From Sphingobacteriales bacterium (GTDB taxonomy: Bacteria > Bacteroidota > Bacteroidia > Chitinophagales > UBA2359), in contig CP064999.1 of NCBI GenBank assembly GCA_016700115.1, positions 1,178,001 to 1,242,000 of the forward strand: a stretch of 64,000 nt of DNA, given 5' to 3'. The notes under the pieces are model-generated. The model had not been told where the DNA came from. It saw nothing but the letters and a program-made list of their open reading frames with translations, and searched no databases. Numbering within the stretch: position 1 is the stretch's first letter; each line of letters starts with the position of its first letter. This document shows, in pieces, positions 8,119 through 16,252 of this stretch. Position numbers and translations under genes: made by a program.

Positions 8119-9777
8119 CTAATGTATCAATAATTTACCCGACCCGATAAAGTCGGTATCCGAAAATGCTTTAAAGATATACAAACCCGGCGGCAGGTTG
8201 CCTTTTTCGATGGCAACGTTTTTTTGCCCTGCATCGGCTGTTACCTGATGTAGCAGTTTGCCGCTCAAATTATAAAAGTAGAGTGTAACCGGTCGGTCTG
8301 AATAAACATCGGGCATTTGTAAGGTAGCGCTCCGATCTGTCGGGTTGGGGTAAAACTGCAACTGATTCGCGTTAGGAGCAACCGGTTCGGCGATGCCTGT
8401 TAATGGAGGGAGCGGATCGCCATAAGCAAACTGAAAACCCGCTACCATCATTTCATCGAGCGAGGTTAAGCCAAACCCTATAGGGTCAGGTCCGGCATAA
8501 TTGTTATAGACCGCCCGCTGAATAATGCCCAATCGGGGATCTACTTGAATCAACGTGTCGAACATTCGCTGTGGGGCTTCTACTCCCCAACTATAATAGC
8601 CTTGGTTAAAAGTATAATCGAAGTTGTAAAAGCCTTCGTAAATCTGCTCGCCCGCGCTACCATCGGGGTTGCGCAAAAACAGATCGTAGTCTTTGCCGTA
8701 GCGGTGGGTATGTGAATACAATATCCAAATCAACCAATAATTGGTTTCCGCCTCATCCTGGCATAATGCTTCAATGGTGTGGTCGGTATTGTCCCAAGGA
8801 ACAGACATGTCAAAATTAGGGAAAAAGCGGCTATACATCACCTTGGGAGCAGTACCTACCGGCTGGGTGTAAAAGTTCACATAGGCATCTACTCCCAGAA
8901 CAAAGTAGCTGGAGTTTACCACATGATAATTAAAATCTAAAATGGTGCTCTGTTCCCAACGATAAGCCGTTCCTTGCGGCAGATTGATTTCGTTCACCTG
9001 CGGTGCTACGCCCACTGCAATATCTGCACTTCCGTGAGAGGAAAAACTGGTATCGCGCACGCCCTCAGGAAAGAACTGCGCCTGTCCGGGGTAATATTTG
9101 TAAATCACAAAATGATGGTTTTGAGGAACCGTTGACACCCCTATTTTATGAATTTCAACTGCCGAAGAAAATTGGGGGTCGTATTTAATAAAGTTTTCGG
9201 CTTCGGTAAATGGAGGGATAAAATAACGACCTATATAAATCTGAAAACCCTCGCCTGCCGGTGGTGGGGCAAGCGGTTCGGGTACTCCCAAAAGGCCATC
9301 GCCATTGTAAAAATCGTGGATAAGCTGCAAGTCGGCAACATAGCCTGTTTGTGGCGCGCCCATTAATATCCATTGGCGGACTAATTCTTTTTCTTCATTG
9401 TTTAATGCCGGGTTTGGAAACGGAGGCATCGTGCCGCCTTCGCCCGCTGTGGGATTGTTTTGAGGGTCTAAACCTTGGTTTAGTTTGCGCATTAAAAAAC
9501 TTCTGCCCGGATAACCGGGAGAAACTCGCTTATGCCCTTTTCCCAATGCAACGGGATTGACCGGATTGGCATAGACCAGATTATTATAAACCACTTCGGG
9601 GCTGGCAGTAAGATTGAGCAATCCATCGGGAGATGTTCCTCCATGACAACCTCCGCACCGGGTCGCCAACAAATTGTAAACTGTCAGGTAGGTATCTTCG
9701 GGCGTTTGTGCTTTTACAGGCAGCACAGTTGCAACTAATGTGAAACAAGAAAGAAAAACAAGTATAACTTTGTCCAT
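8119..9777 (-). CDS. secreted cytochrome c / copper type II monooxygenase-like protein with T9SS domain
   Basis: 552 aa. A signal peptide (residues 1-23, ending VKAQ) is followed by a heme c motif CGGCHGG near residue 42 in a cytochrome c-like domain with a distal Met candidate (TMPPFPNP). The middle region has the His clusters QNHHFVIYKY and YSHTHRYGKDY, which resemble the CuA His-His and CuB His-x-His ligands of copper type II, ascorbate-dependent monooxygenases (the PHM/DBM fold). The last 80 residues are a T9SS type A sorting domain with YPNP and GKLLIH. The protein is therefore probably exported and displayed or released. A cell-surface redox enzyme fed with electrons by its own heme is an attractive inference; the substrate is unknown. 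Confidence 0.82.
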   Translation of the reverse strand: MDKVILVFLSCFTLVATVLPVKAQTPEDTYLTVYNLLATRCGGCHGGTSPDGLLNLTASPEVVYNNLVYANPVNPVALGKGHKRVSPGYPGRSFLMRKLNQGLDPQNNPTAGEGGTMPPFPNPALNNEEKELVRQWILMGAPQTGYVADLQLIHDFYNGDGLLGVPEPLAPPPAGEGFQIYIGRYFIPPFTEAENFIKYDPQFSSAVEIHKIGVSTVPQNHHFVIYKYYPGQAQFFPEGVRDTSFSSHGSADIAVGVAPQVNEINLPQGTAYRWEQSTILDFNYHVVNSSYFVLGVDAYVNFYTQPVGTAPKVMYSRFFPNFDMSVPWDNTDHTIEALCQDEAETNYWLIWILYSHTHRYGKDYDLFLRNPDGSAGEQIYEGFYNFDYTFNQGYYSWGVEAPQRMFDTLIQVDPRLGIIQRAVYNNYAGPDPIGFGLTSLDEMMVAGFQFAYGDPLPPLTGIAEPVAPNANQLQFYPNPTDRSATLQMPDVYSDRPVTLYFYNLSGKLLHQVTADAGQKNVAIEKGNLPPGLYIFKAFSDTDFIGSGKLLIH

Positions 9778-9814
9778 CAGAAATACCTTTAGAGTGGTTT
9801 TGATAATGTTTCGA

Positions 9815-9845
9815 CAAAAGTAGCTAATTTAGTTATTGCTAACAA
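9815..9845 (-). promoter_or_regulatory. promoter of the cytochrome/copper protein gene
   Basis: On the minus strand TTG (9845-9843), a 20-base spacer and TACTTTTG (9822-9815) match the Bacteroidota promoter consensus. The gene starts about 30 bases past the expected transcription start. Confidence 0.65.
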
Positions 9846-9884
9846 TACCTATATTTTTTTTACTCAAATTTTGCCATTAACCTT

Positions 9885-10778
9885 ATGCTCAAAAAATTAC
9901 TTTGCTGTTTGACGGTCTTTACCTACACACTATCTTATGCACAAAACATCCCCAATCCGAGTTTTGAAAATTGGATTCAATACGGGGGATACAAAGACCC
10001 TGAGGGATGGTTTACAATCAACGCTTTAACCATCTTAGGCGGCAGTGCTACCGCCTTGCAAGCAACAGGTGCCGATGCCCATTCCGGCTCTTCGGCCATA
10101 CGCCTGCGCTCTATTGCCATCTTTGGCCAAGTCGCTCCGGGTATTGCCGCTACCGGAACTATCAACCCCACCACTCAATCGGTTGAGGGCGGGTTTGCCT
10201 TCGATCAACGTCCTGTGTTTTTGAGTGGTTGGTATCAATACGCTCCTGCCGGAATGGATACGGCCTCTATCGGAATTAGCCTGACCCGTTGGAATGTGCA
10301 AACACAAACAACCGAAGTCGTAGGAGAAGGAGGCATTTCAGAAGCATCAACCGTAAATGAATACACCCGTTTTTGGATACCCATCATCTACTTTAGCAGC
10401 GAAATACCCGATACCGCTTCCATTGTTCTGTTGAGCAGTGCAGGAGAGAACGGGGTGGCAAACAGCACCTTACTCATAGACGACCTATCGTTTGAAAACG
10501 ATTTTCCGGTAAGCAGTTCATCAACAGCCAACCCATCTACACAAGTCGCTTTATACCCAATGCCCGCCGGTAATTCCTGTTTTCTCGACAATCCCACGGG
10601 GCAATTTACCAAACTCGAAATTTACAACCTGACCGGACAACGGACAGCAACCATAGCTTTGACCGAAGGCACCAACAACATAGATATTTCAACCCTAAAG
10701 GATGGGATTTATACCTACAGGGTTAGCCATCAAAACGGAACACTTGCTACTACCGGTAAATTGTCAATACTGCGTTGA
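9885..10778 (+). CDS. T9SS-secreted protein, carbohydrate-binding-like
   Basis: 297 aa with a signal peptide (residues 1-20, ending SYAQ) directly followed by NIPNPSFENW, an opening common in secreted Bacteroidota beta-sandwich proteins. The middle is one beta-rich domain with no catalytic motif. The last 75 residues form a type A T9SS sorting domain (YPMPAGNS, LTGQRTATI, LKDGIYTYRV, GKLSILR). It is divergent from the cytochrome/copper gene and shares the short region 9778-9884 with it. Surface adhesion or glycan binding is the likely class of function, inferred from the fold only. Confidence 0.75.
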   Translation: MLKKLLCCLTVFTYTLSYAQNIPNPSFENWIQYGGYKDPEGWFTINALTILGGSATALQATGADAHSGSSAIRLRSIAIFGQVAPGIAATGTINPTTQSVEGGFAFDQRPVFLSGWYQYAPAGMDTASIGISLTRWNVQTQTTEVVGEGGISEASTVNEYTRFWIPIIYFSSEIPDTASIVLLSSAGENGVANSTLLIDDLSFENDFPVSSSSTANPSTQVALYPMPAGNSCFLDNPTGQFTKLEIYNLTGQRTATIALTEGTNNIDISTLKDGIYTYRVSHQNGTLATTGKLSILR

Positions 10779-10832
10779 TGGTTTTCTACGGTTAAAACCG
10801 GCAGCTATTCATGCCTTTTATCCGGCGGCAAT

Positions 10833-11165
10833 TTATGGTTTACATTCATTCACCAACACCTGAACCTGCACCTTATGTCCCTGCACAAAATACAACTCCC
10901 ACACCCCACTGCCCACAGGCACCGGATTGAGATTTAAAGAAGTTTGCACCATTTGCGGGTGGGAAACGGCTATGCCAATAGGATAGGCAATGCTATCGCA
11001 GGGGGCTACACCACAGGTAATGCCCAGGCTGTCCACTTTCAGCACCCAGCTTTTGGAAGGCGAACTATAATTGAAACCTACCAACAAATAGACGACATCG
11101 GGAGTGGGTTCTATATCCCGTATATAATCCTTGCCCGAAAAGCCGCTGATGATGGGGGCGGGTGG
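10833..11165 (-). pseudogene. 3' relic of a T9SS protein, paralog of the gene at 12723-14228
   Basis: The minus-strand translation includes KDYIRDIEPTPD, GFNYSSPSKSWVLKVDSLG and PIGI, matching KDYIRDIEPTPDGGYVLAGFNY, SPASSWVLKTDSLG and YPIGI of the intact paralog 1.5 kb away. Upstream of about 11165 the similarity ends and the frame is broken. The C-terminal sorting domain is shortened and damaged (it ends VQVQVLVNECKP). No start or signal peptide is present. This is a truncated duplicate. Confidence 0.8.
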
Positions 11166-11300
11166 AGGATAGTCCCGTCAGATGCAAGGATGGTAAATAC
11201 AACCTCCCAAATACTAAGTTGGCTATTACTGCTTTTAATTGGGTTAGTAATGTTTCCGATTAGCCGGCAACATACCATTAGTGAGTAATTCAAAAGAAAA

Positions 11301-11329
11301 CGGCTATCGAGAAATATTCCCGATAGCCG
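11301..11329 (-). terminator. terminator of the DUF4397 gene
   Basis: A perfect 9-bp stem CGGCTATCG/CGATAGCCG with an 11-base loop is followed on the minus strand by a T-rich tract (TTTTCTTTTG). It lies about 50 bases past the stop of the DUF4397 gene, as expected for an intrinsic terminator. Confidence 0.75.
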
Positions 11330-11379
11330 CAGTTGATAATACCTGAACTAAATATACTAAGCAGAAAAAAACTACTTGC

Positions 11380-12078
11380 TTAGTTGTTTACAATAATTTG
11401 TGCGCCCAGTGCCTGTGCATCGGTACCGGCTAAGAAACCTTTGGCAAATACAGTGTAAATTTTACCCGCTTCAAGCGTAATGGCAGGCAAAGTAAGAGCG
11501 ACCGTTTGCGTACCGGCAACCCGTACTTCTAAATTATAGGAGCCGGCATCTAACGGAGAAAAAGTAGAAGATTCTTTAAACGCTACGTTAGAAAAAACAA
11601 CCGCTCCACCGCCGGCTACTGCTATATCTACCGCAGGAGCATCGGGGCTTAGGTGAATAAAACGAACATGTGCTTTGCCCTGAGCCGGCACCGTTAGGTC
11701 ATCGCTAAATAAGATAGGCTCAATGTTGGCAACAGCGTTGCCTGCAAAAGCAGAATAACTTTTTCCGGCTTCCAAATTGGGCGTGTTAAAGTTGAGTGCA
11801 GTAACCACAGGGTTTGAACCGGCTACATTTACCTTTACATTACGTACCCCGGGCATAACGTCTAAGTAAGCGCTGTTGTTAGGAAAGGTGAGGGGAGTGC
11901 TGTTTACTTTAGTGTCATCAACCAATACATCTACTCCGGGAGCATCGGGCGAGGCATGAATAACCATTACCCTTGCTTTGGGGTCTTCATTGTCATCGTC
12001 ATCGTCATCGCAGCCGGTAGTAAACAAAGTGCTGGCTACGCTGAAAACTAAAGCAAAAATCCAAAAAAACTTGTTCAT
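11380..12078 (-). CDS. DUF4397 domain lipoprotein
   Basis: 232 aa. The lipoprotein signal peptide ends in the lipobox TTGC (Cys about residue 23), directly followed by a run of Asp residues. Acidic residues after the Cys act as a lipoprotein export signal to the cell surface in Bacteroidota. Two consecutive DUF4397 units follow, each opening with a V-H-A/L-SPDAPxVDV/I motif (IHASPDAPGVDVL, then IHLSPDAPAVDIA), with GSYNLEVRVAG-type strands. DUF4397 proteins are cell-envelope proteins of unknown function. The gene stands alone and is followed by a strong terminator hairpin. Confidence 0.88.
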   Translation of the reverse strand: MNKFFWIFALVFSVASTLFTTGCDDDDDDNEDPKARVMVIHASPDAPGVDVLVDDTKVNSTPLTFPNNSAYLDVMPGVRNVKVNVAGSNPVVTALNFNTPNLEAGKSYSAFAGNAVANIEPILFSDDLTVPAQGKAHVRFIHLSPDAPAVDIAVAGGGAVVFSNVAFKESSTFSPLDAGSYNLEVRVAGTQTVALTLPAITLEAGKIYTVFAKGFLAGTDAQALGAQIIVNN

Positions 12079-12279
12079 TTGTTAGTCTGTTTTGAAAGGT
12101 GATTGATTTAAGAATAGACTAACAACATGTTCGCTCAACTTTTGTTTAATCTTTTTGAAAAAAAATTCCACAAAAAGGAAAAATTCCAAACTCTTATATT
12201 AATCACCATTTAAAGCAAACGGCTGCATTGTTTACATATTTGGTTGTAATCTTGTCGCCAAACCAAATTCATTCAGTGC

Positions 12280-12687
12280 ATGATTATTAAGGTAGATCGT
12301 TTATCAAAACTATACGGCTCCACAGTTTGCCGTAAATAACATTTCGTTTGAAGTAAAAAGTGGATAATTTTTACGTTTTCCAGGTCCAAACGGGGCAGGC
12401 AAAACCACTCCCATAAAAATTATTACCTGTTTTATAGCTCCCAATAAGGGCGATGTACACATACATGGGTGAGTACTCTTTTTTTTACCGATGCCGAAAC
12501 ACTCAAAAAACGCATTGGCTACCCGCCCGAAAACATCTCACTTTATTTGGTTATACCGGTAAGAGAGTACCTTGCTTTTTCGGCAGCCATACAAGGCATG
12601 GCTCAGGCGCAGGTTAAACCGTGCATTAAACAAATGGTACGGCTTTGCGGTTTAGACAAAGAAAAGCACCAAAACATTGGCGAATAA
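12280..12687 (+). pseudogene. gldA: gldA-like ABC transporter ATPase, degraded and truncated
   Basis: Three broken frames give a recognisable N-terminal ABC ATPase. The first is MIIKVDRLSKLYG. After a frameshift come AVNNISFEVKSG, a stop codon, and then a Walker A segment GPNGAGKTT with KIITCFIAPNKGDVHIHG. After another shift (from 12469) come LKKRIGYPPENISLYL, VREYLAFSAA and LCGLDKEKHQNIGE. The pattern matches GldA, the ATPase of the GldAFG gliding transporter, up to just before the signature motif, where it stops. Walker B and the ABC signature are missing, so it cannot be functional. Confidence 0.8.
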
Positions 12688-12722
12688 TCAAAAGGATACT
12701 GCCAAAGATTGGGGCCGCCGGG

Positions 12723-14228
12723 CTAATCCACCACCAACTTCCCATCCACCTCGTACCGCTCATACCCGCCCGGAAATGCCAACCGCCATACATACATGCC
12801 CGAAGGCAACCCCGATAAATCGAGTGTCTGCGTAAAAGGTGAGCCACCCGCCGGCAACACCTGATACCGCACCTTTTGCCCCTGCAAGTCGTACAACTCC
12901 AATACCCCAAAGGGCAACTGCGGGGGGAGGGAATAGGTGATTGTTGTACTGCCTTTGGCGGGGTTGGGATATACCTGTGTCGGCGATATGGGTTCGGTTA
13001 AAGAAACCGGATTGATACCTATGGGATATTCTATGCCGTAACAGGGGGCGGGACTACAGCCATGACCAAGACTATCTGTTTTTAGTACCCAACTGCTTGC
13101 GGGAGAAGCATAGTTGAAGCCTGCCAAAACATATCCGCCATCGGGCGTAGGCTCTATATCCCTGATATAATCCTTATTAGCCGCTAACCCGCTGCTGATG
13201 GGAGTTTCCCAAAGTATATCGCCCTCCTCAGAGATGGCTGTAATGGCAATTTCCCATTTAGGGGGCGGATTATAGCCTATGGTAAGAACTCTAACGATAT
13301 CTGTTTCGGGAGAGTAGTTATATGTCTGTGGACTATAAGAATTATTCTTGAAGTACGTTTTGGCTTGTCCGATGATTGCTCCGTTTGAAACACTAAGTTT
13401 GGCTACATACAACCCCTTTTTATCGGGAATTTCGCTTTTAATTAATCCCAGCAACATTAAATTTCCATCGGATAACTGAAAAACATAGCACCCGCCGTCG
13501 TCTTCGTTGGTGCCATAGTTTTTTTGCCATTGCAGCGTGCCGGTGCTGTCTGTTTTGACCACATACATGTCGTAGCCGGTGCTGTTGCTGTACCGGTAGC
13601 CCGATAAAACAAAACCCCCGTCCTGTGTCTGTTCAGCATGAATAATGGTGGCCCAAGTGCCGTAAACGGCACTCCATATCTTATTAAAACCGGCATCCAA
13701 TTTCATCATAAAATACTTGCTTCCTGTACCCGTTACCTGATTTGACGACCATCCGGCAATCAAATATCCATTATCTTGCGTTGCGATGATTTGTGCGTTA
13801 CCATCCAAATCATCGGGACTGCTATAAACATGGTTTTGAAGTATCGTTCCTGTATCGTCAAATTGAATTAAAGCAAAATCTTTATTGACGGCACTCTCTC
13901 CTTTCGTAAAAACCACAATGTTTTGATTTTCACCCGTTCTAATCATAGAGTTGCCAAATATAATTGAGCTGGTTTGCACCGCCCCGTCCAATATTTTCAC
14001 CCATTCCGTTTCCCCAAACAGATTGATTTTGCGCAAATAAGTGGCTGAATATCCGCCGGATCCGTTAAAATCTCCAACGACTAAATAGCCGTTTTCTACA
14101 GGCTTGACAGATACAGACCCCATGCTTATACTGTCTGCCTGATAGACCTGGTTAAAATAAACTAATTGGGCTAGTATATATTGGTAACAACAAGCGATGA
14201 GTATGATTGAGGCAATTATATTTTTCAT
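12723..14228 (-). CDS. T9SS-secreted repeat protein (beta-propeller-like)
   Basis: 501 aa from the ATG at 14228; a start at 14288 would put 20 residues before the signal peptide and overlap a terminator hairpin. The signal peptide (about residues 1-20) ends ILAQ. The body is built of about 45-50-residue repeats with the pattern DGGY/FVLSGYxxx...KTDSxGxxxW, as in Bacteroidota secreted proteins predicted to fold as beta-propellers. The last 80 residues are a type A T9SS sorting domain (VYPNPAKGSTTITY, LYDLQGQKV, LPSGMYVWRL). A truncated paralog lies at 10833-11165. Function unknown; surface display or secretion is likely. Confidence 0.82.
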   Translation of the reverse strand: MKNIIASIILIACCYQYILAQLVYFNQVYQADSISMGSVSVKPVENGYLVVGDFNGSGGYSATYLRKINLFGETEWVKILDGAVQTSSIIFGNSMIRTGENQNIVVFTKGESAVNKDFALIQFDDTGTILQNHVYSSPDDLDGNAQIIATQDNGYLIAGWSSNQVTGTGSKYFMMKLDAGFNKIWSAVYGTWATIIHAEQTQDGGFVLSGYRYSNSTGYDMYVVKTDSTGTLQWQKNYGTNEDDGGCYVFQLSDGNLMLLGLIKSEIPDKKGLYVAKLSVSNGAIIGQAKTYFKNNSYSPQTYNYSPETDIVRVLTIGYNPPPKWEIAITAISEEGDILWETPISSGLAANKDYIRDIEPTPDGGYVLAGFNYASPASSWVLKTDSLGHGCSPAPCYGIEYPIGINPVSLTEPISPTQVYPNPAKGSTTITYSLPPQLPFGVLELYDLQGQKVRYQVLPAGGSPFTQTLDLSGLPSGMYVWRLAFPGGYERYEVDGKLVVD

Positions 14229-14261
14229 TGTATTTTGCTTTTGTGGGGTTAAGAAAACATA

Positions 14262-14309
14262 AAAGCCTTGTTTGCCCAAACAGTACAAAGTTCAGGTAAA
14301 CAAGGCTTT
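14262..14309 (-). terminator. terminator hairpin
   Basis: A perfect 12-bp stem (AAAGCCTTGTTT/AAACAAGGCTTT) with a 24-base loop lies just past the stop of the minus-strand frame at 14319. It separates that frame from the next gene. Confidence 0.6.
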
Positions 14310-14318
14310 ATTTAAATC

Positions 14319-14933
14319 TTAGTGTATGACCGCTAATTTTTGGGTATAAACTTTTCCGCTTGTTGTTTTAACGTATAGCAAGTAAAAACCGTTAGGGTAG
14401 TTTGTTGTTTGGAGCGTAAATTGAGCTTGGTTTACTGTCAATTGGTCTATTAGTCTGCCGCTCATGTCTGAAACATATAGTTTTGTGCCATTAAGCATTT
14501 CCGGTATCGTCAGGAATAACTGTACTTCATTTTTGGCGGGGTTGGGATATAAATGTATGCCGGAAACCGGAAAAGTTGCATTTAATCTAAGTTGCGGCGG
14601 CACCATAGGCGTTTTGTCAAAAGGCTCTGCATAATGTTTTGCTATTAGGCTTTGTGCCAGCACACTCTGAGAACAGCCCGTATTGTTTGCCATGTTCCGG
14701 AGCAGGATTTCTTGTTTTTCCTTTGTTTTGCCCGTGCCGGCAGGAGGTTGAATGCCGCTTAACATCTCCAGATACAGGGTTACAAAATCAATGTTTTCGG
14801 TGTCGTCGTCCGATATCTGCTGCAGGTATATCCATGCGCTGTTCGGTTTCATTTCGCTTTCGTAGGTGGCGGTCAGCTGTTTGGCAGGATGTGGCATCAT
14901 TAACGCAAGAGCGGGTAATATCGTCCGAACCAT
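14319..14933 (-). pseudogene. 3' remnant of a large T9SS surface protein
   Basis: 204 codons without a signal peptide. The last 75 residues are a good T9SS type A sorting domain (IHLYPNPAKNEVQLFL, VSDMSGRLIDQL, NYPNGFYLLYV, KLAVIH). Before it is a helical stretch (LQQISDDDTENIDFVTLYLEM) that resembles LQNLPETPENAEFIALYQA near the end of the giant protein that runs off the window. The simplest reading is the leftover C-terminus of a paralog of that protein. The start at 14933 is arbitrary. A short genuine gene is possible but would lack an export signal. Confidence 0.6.
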
Positions 14934-15089
14934 GATTTACGGAATTTTGAAGATGAACTCGGTTTATCTGTTTTTCCAACCGAAAGATAGGTAATATTTT
15001 TCAATTAAATATCTTCCTTGCAAACCCTGTCAGTGTTGCCAACGCCGACAGGGTTGAAAACAAGGCAGTTTCTATCGGTTAAAGCCAGC

Positions 15090-15114
15090 CACTTTTCACT
15101 TTTCACTTTTCACT
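15090..15114 (+). repeat. CACTTTT short tandem repeat
   Basis: More than three tandem copies of CACTTTT in an intergenic stretch. Related arrays occur at about 1980-1995 and 22691-22743. Confidence 0.6.
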
Positions 15115-15294
15115 CAGTTCGGGAGCAATTGTGTGTTACTACAAACCTTCAAAAGAGCAGTAAGGCAATGGGTGGGGTAACAAAATATTTTGTTGGTGAA
15201 AATTTTGTTAGCGTAAGTTACCTCTAAAAATCACAAAGGTTATACACACGTAACCACCAAATAATTAGACCAAATAAAAAGTACATTAGATAGT

Positions 15295-15325
15295 TTGGAT
15301 ATTTAATATCGAATATTTAACTTTG
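15295..15325 (+). promoter_or_regulatory. promoter upstream of the SKYNSNSIWN-repeat gene
   Basis: TTG (15295-15297), a 20-base spacer and TAACTTTG (15318-15325) match the Bacteroidota consensus. The gene at 15497 would have a leader of about 165 bases. Apart from this and the short CACTTTT array, I see nothing in 14934-15496. Confidence 0.6.
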
Positions 15326-15496
15326 TCTGCGTTTTTGAATGTGCCATTTATCAGGTTGTAAATCTAAGTTTGCTCCTGTAAAAAATTGCCATTTTTATTT
15401 TGGTGTTGAGTGTTGACAAACCTGCGGATTAGGCGGTAACAAACACTATGGATGCGTTTATACAGATGTTTTAGCATATTTAAAAAAGGAATGAAC

Positions 15497-15919
15497 ATGA
15501 CAAATTTTTTATTTTCGGTTTTGTTGAGTGTCGTGATCTCAACAGCCGCTTTCAGTCAAACTCTTCATATTTATGGAGGAGCCGACCACGATGTTTATTT
15601 AGGATGTTTGAACTGTAGTAAATACGATCAGAATTCTATATGGAATACATACGGAACTTATGGCTCAAAGTATAATTCAAACTCTATATGGAATGCCTAT
15701 GGAACATACGGATCAAAATACAACACTTACTGTCCGTGGAACGCTTATTCTAATGATCCGCCGGTTGTTGTTGACAAGGACGGTGGATTCTATGGTTATT
15801 TCACTACAAATAAATACAAGTCAAAAAGGGCTGAATTTGACCTTGTCGAAGTTTTATATGAATATCATGAATTTATCAGAGAGGATGTTTCAAAATGGTA
15901 TGACAAAATTTTTGATTAA
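15497..15919 (+). CDS. secreted protein with SKYxxNSIWNxYGTYG repeats
   Basis: 140 aa from the ATG at 15497, chosen because AAAAAAGGA lies 6-7 bases upstream; ATGs at 15452 and 15491 are alternatives. The signal peptide (about 20 residues) ends AAFSQ. The mature part starts with a D-V-Y-L-G-C-L-N-C segment holding two Cys. Then come two and a half repeats of SKYxxNSIWNxYGTYG, the last one degenerate (SKYNTYCPWNAYS). A GGFYGYFTTN stretch and a charged helical tail follow. I have the impression that similar short proteins occur in many bacterial phyla without an assigned function, but cannot confirm it here. It stands alone. Confidence 0.75.
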   Translation: MTNFLFSVLLSVVISTAAFSQTLHIYGGADHDVYLGCLNCSKYDQNSIWNTYGTYGSKYNSNSIWNAYGTYGSKYNTYCPWNAYSNDPPVVVDKDGGFYGYFTTNKYKSKRAEFDLVEVLYEYHEFIREDVSKWYDKIFD

Positions 15920-16252
15920 AGAAAACCTCACTACAACATTTTAAAAGCATTATGTCGGCGAAAGTGATGAATTTAAACTTATGAACTTTGATCAACTAAA
16001 CCGGTAAAATGGAAAGTAAATGCTTCGTAATTCTGCACTTCGCTTTTATTTCACCGTTTGGGTGCATGTGTTAAGACCGGACAAAAACGGATAAAAATGT
16101 TGCGTGCAAATAGCAAATTGGGTTATACCCCACCCACAACCCAACCCTTCAGCAAAACTAAAAGCGTCATTTTTTGCCAAAGAACCGACAAGAATGGTAA
16201 ATTTACAAATTGACTGTATTTGAGCGGGTCGAAATTAAAACAGACTTAAATA
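15920..16252 (+). other. intergenic, nothing recognised
   Basis: 333 bases before hsdM. I see no open frame, repeat or hairpin that I can support. The hsdM promoter should lie here but no clean TTG-N19/20-TAnnTTTG stands out. Confidence 0.5.
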
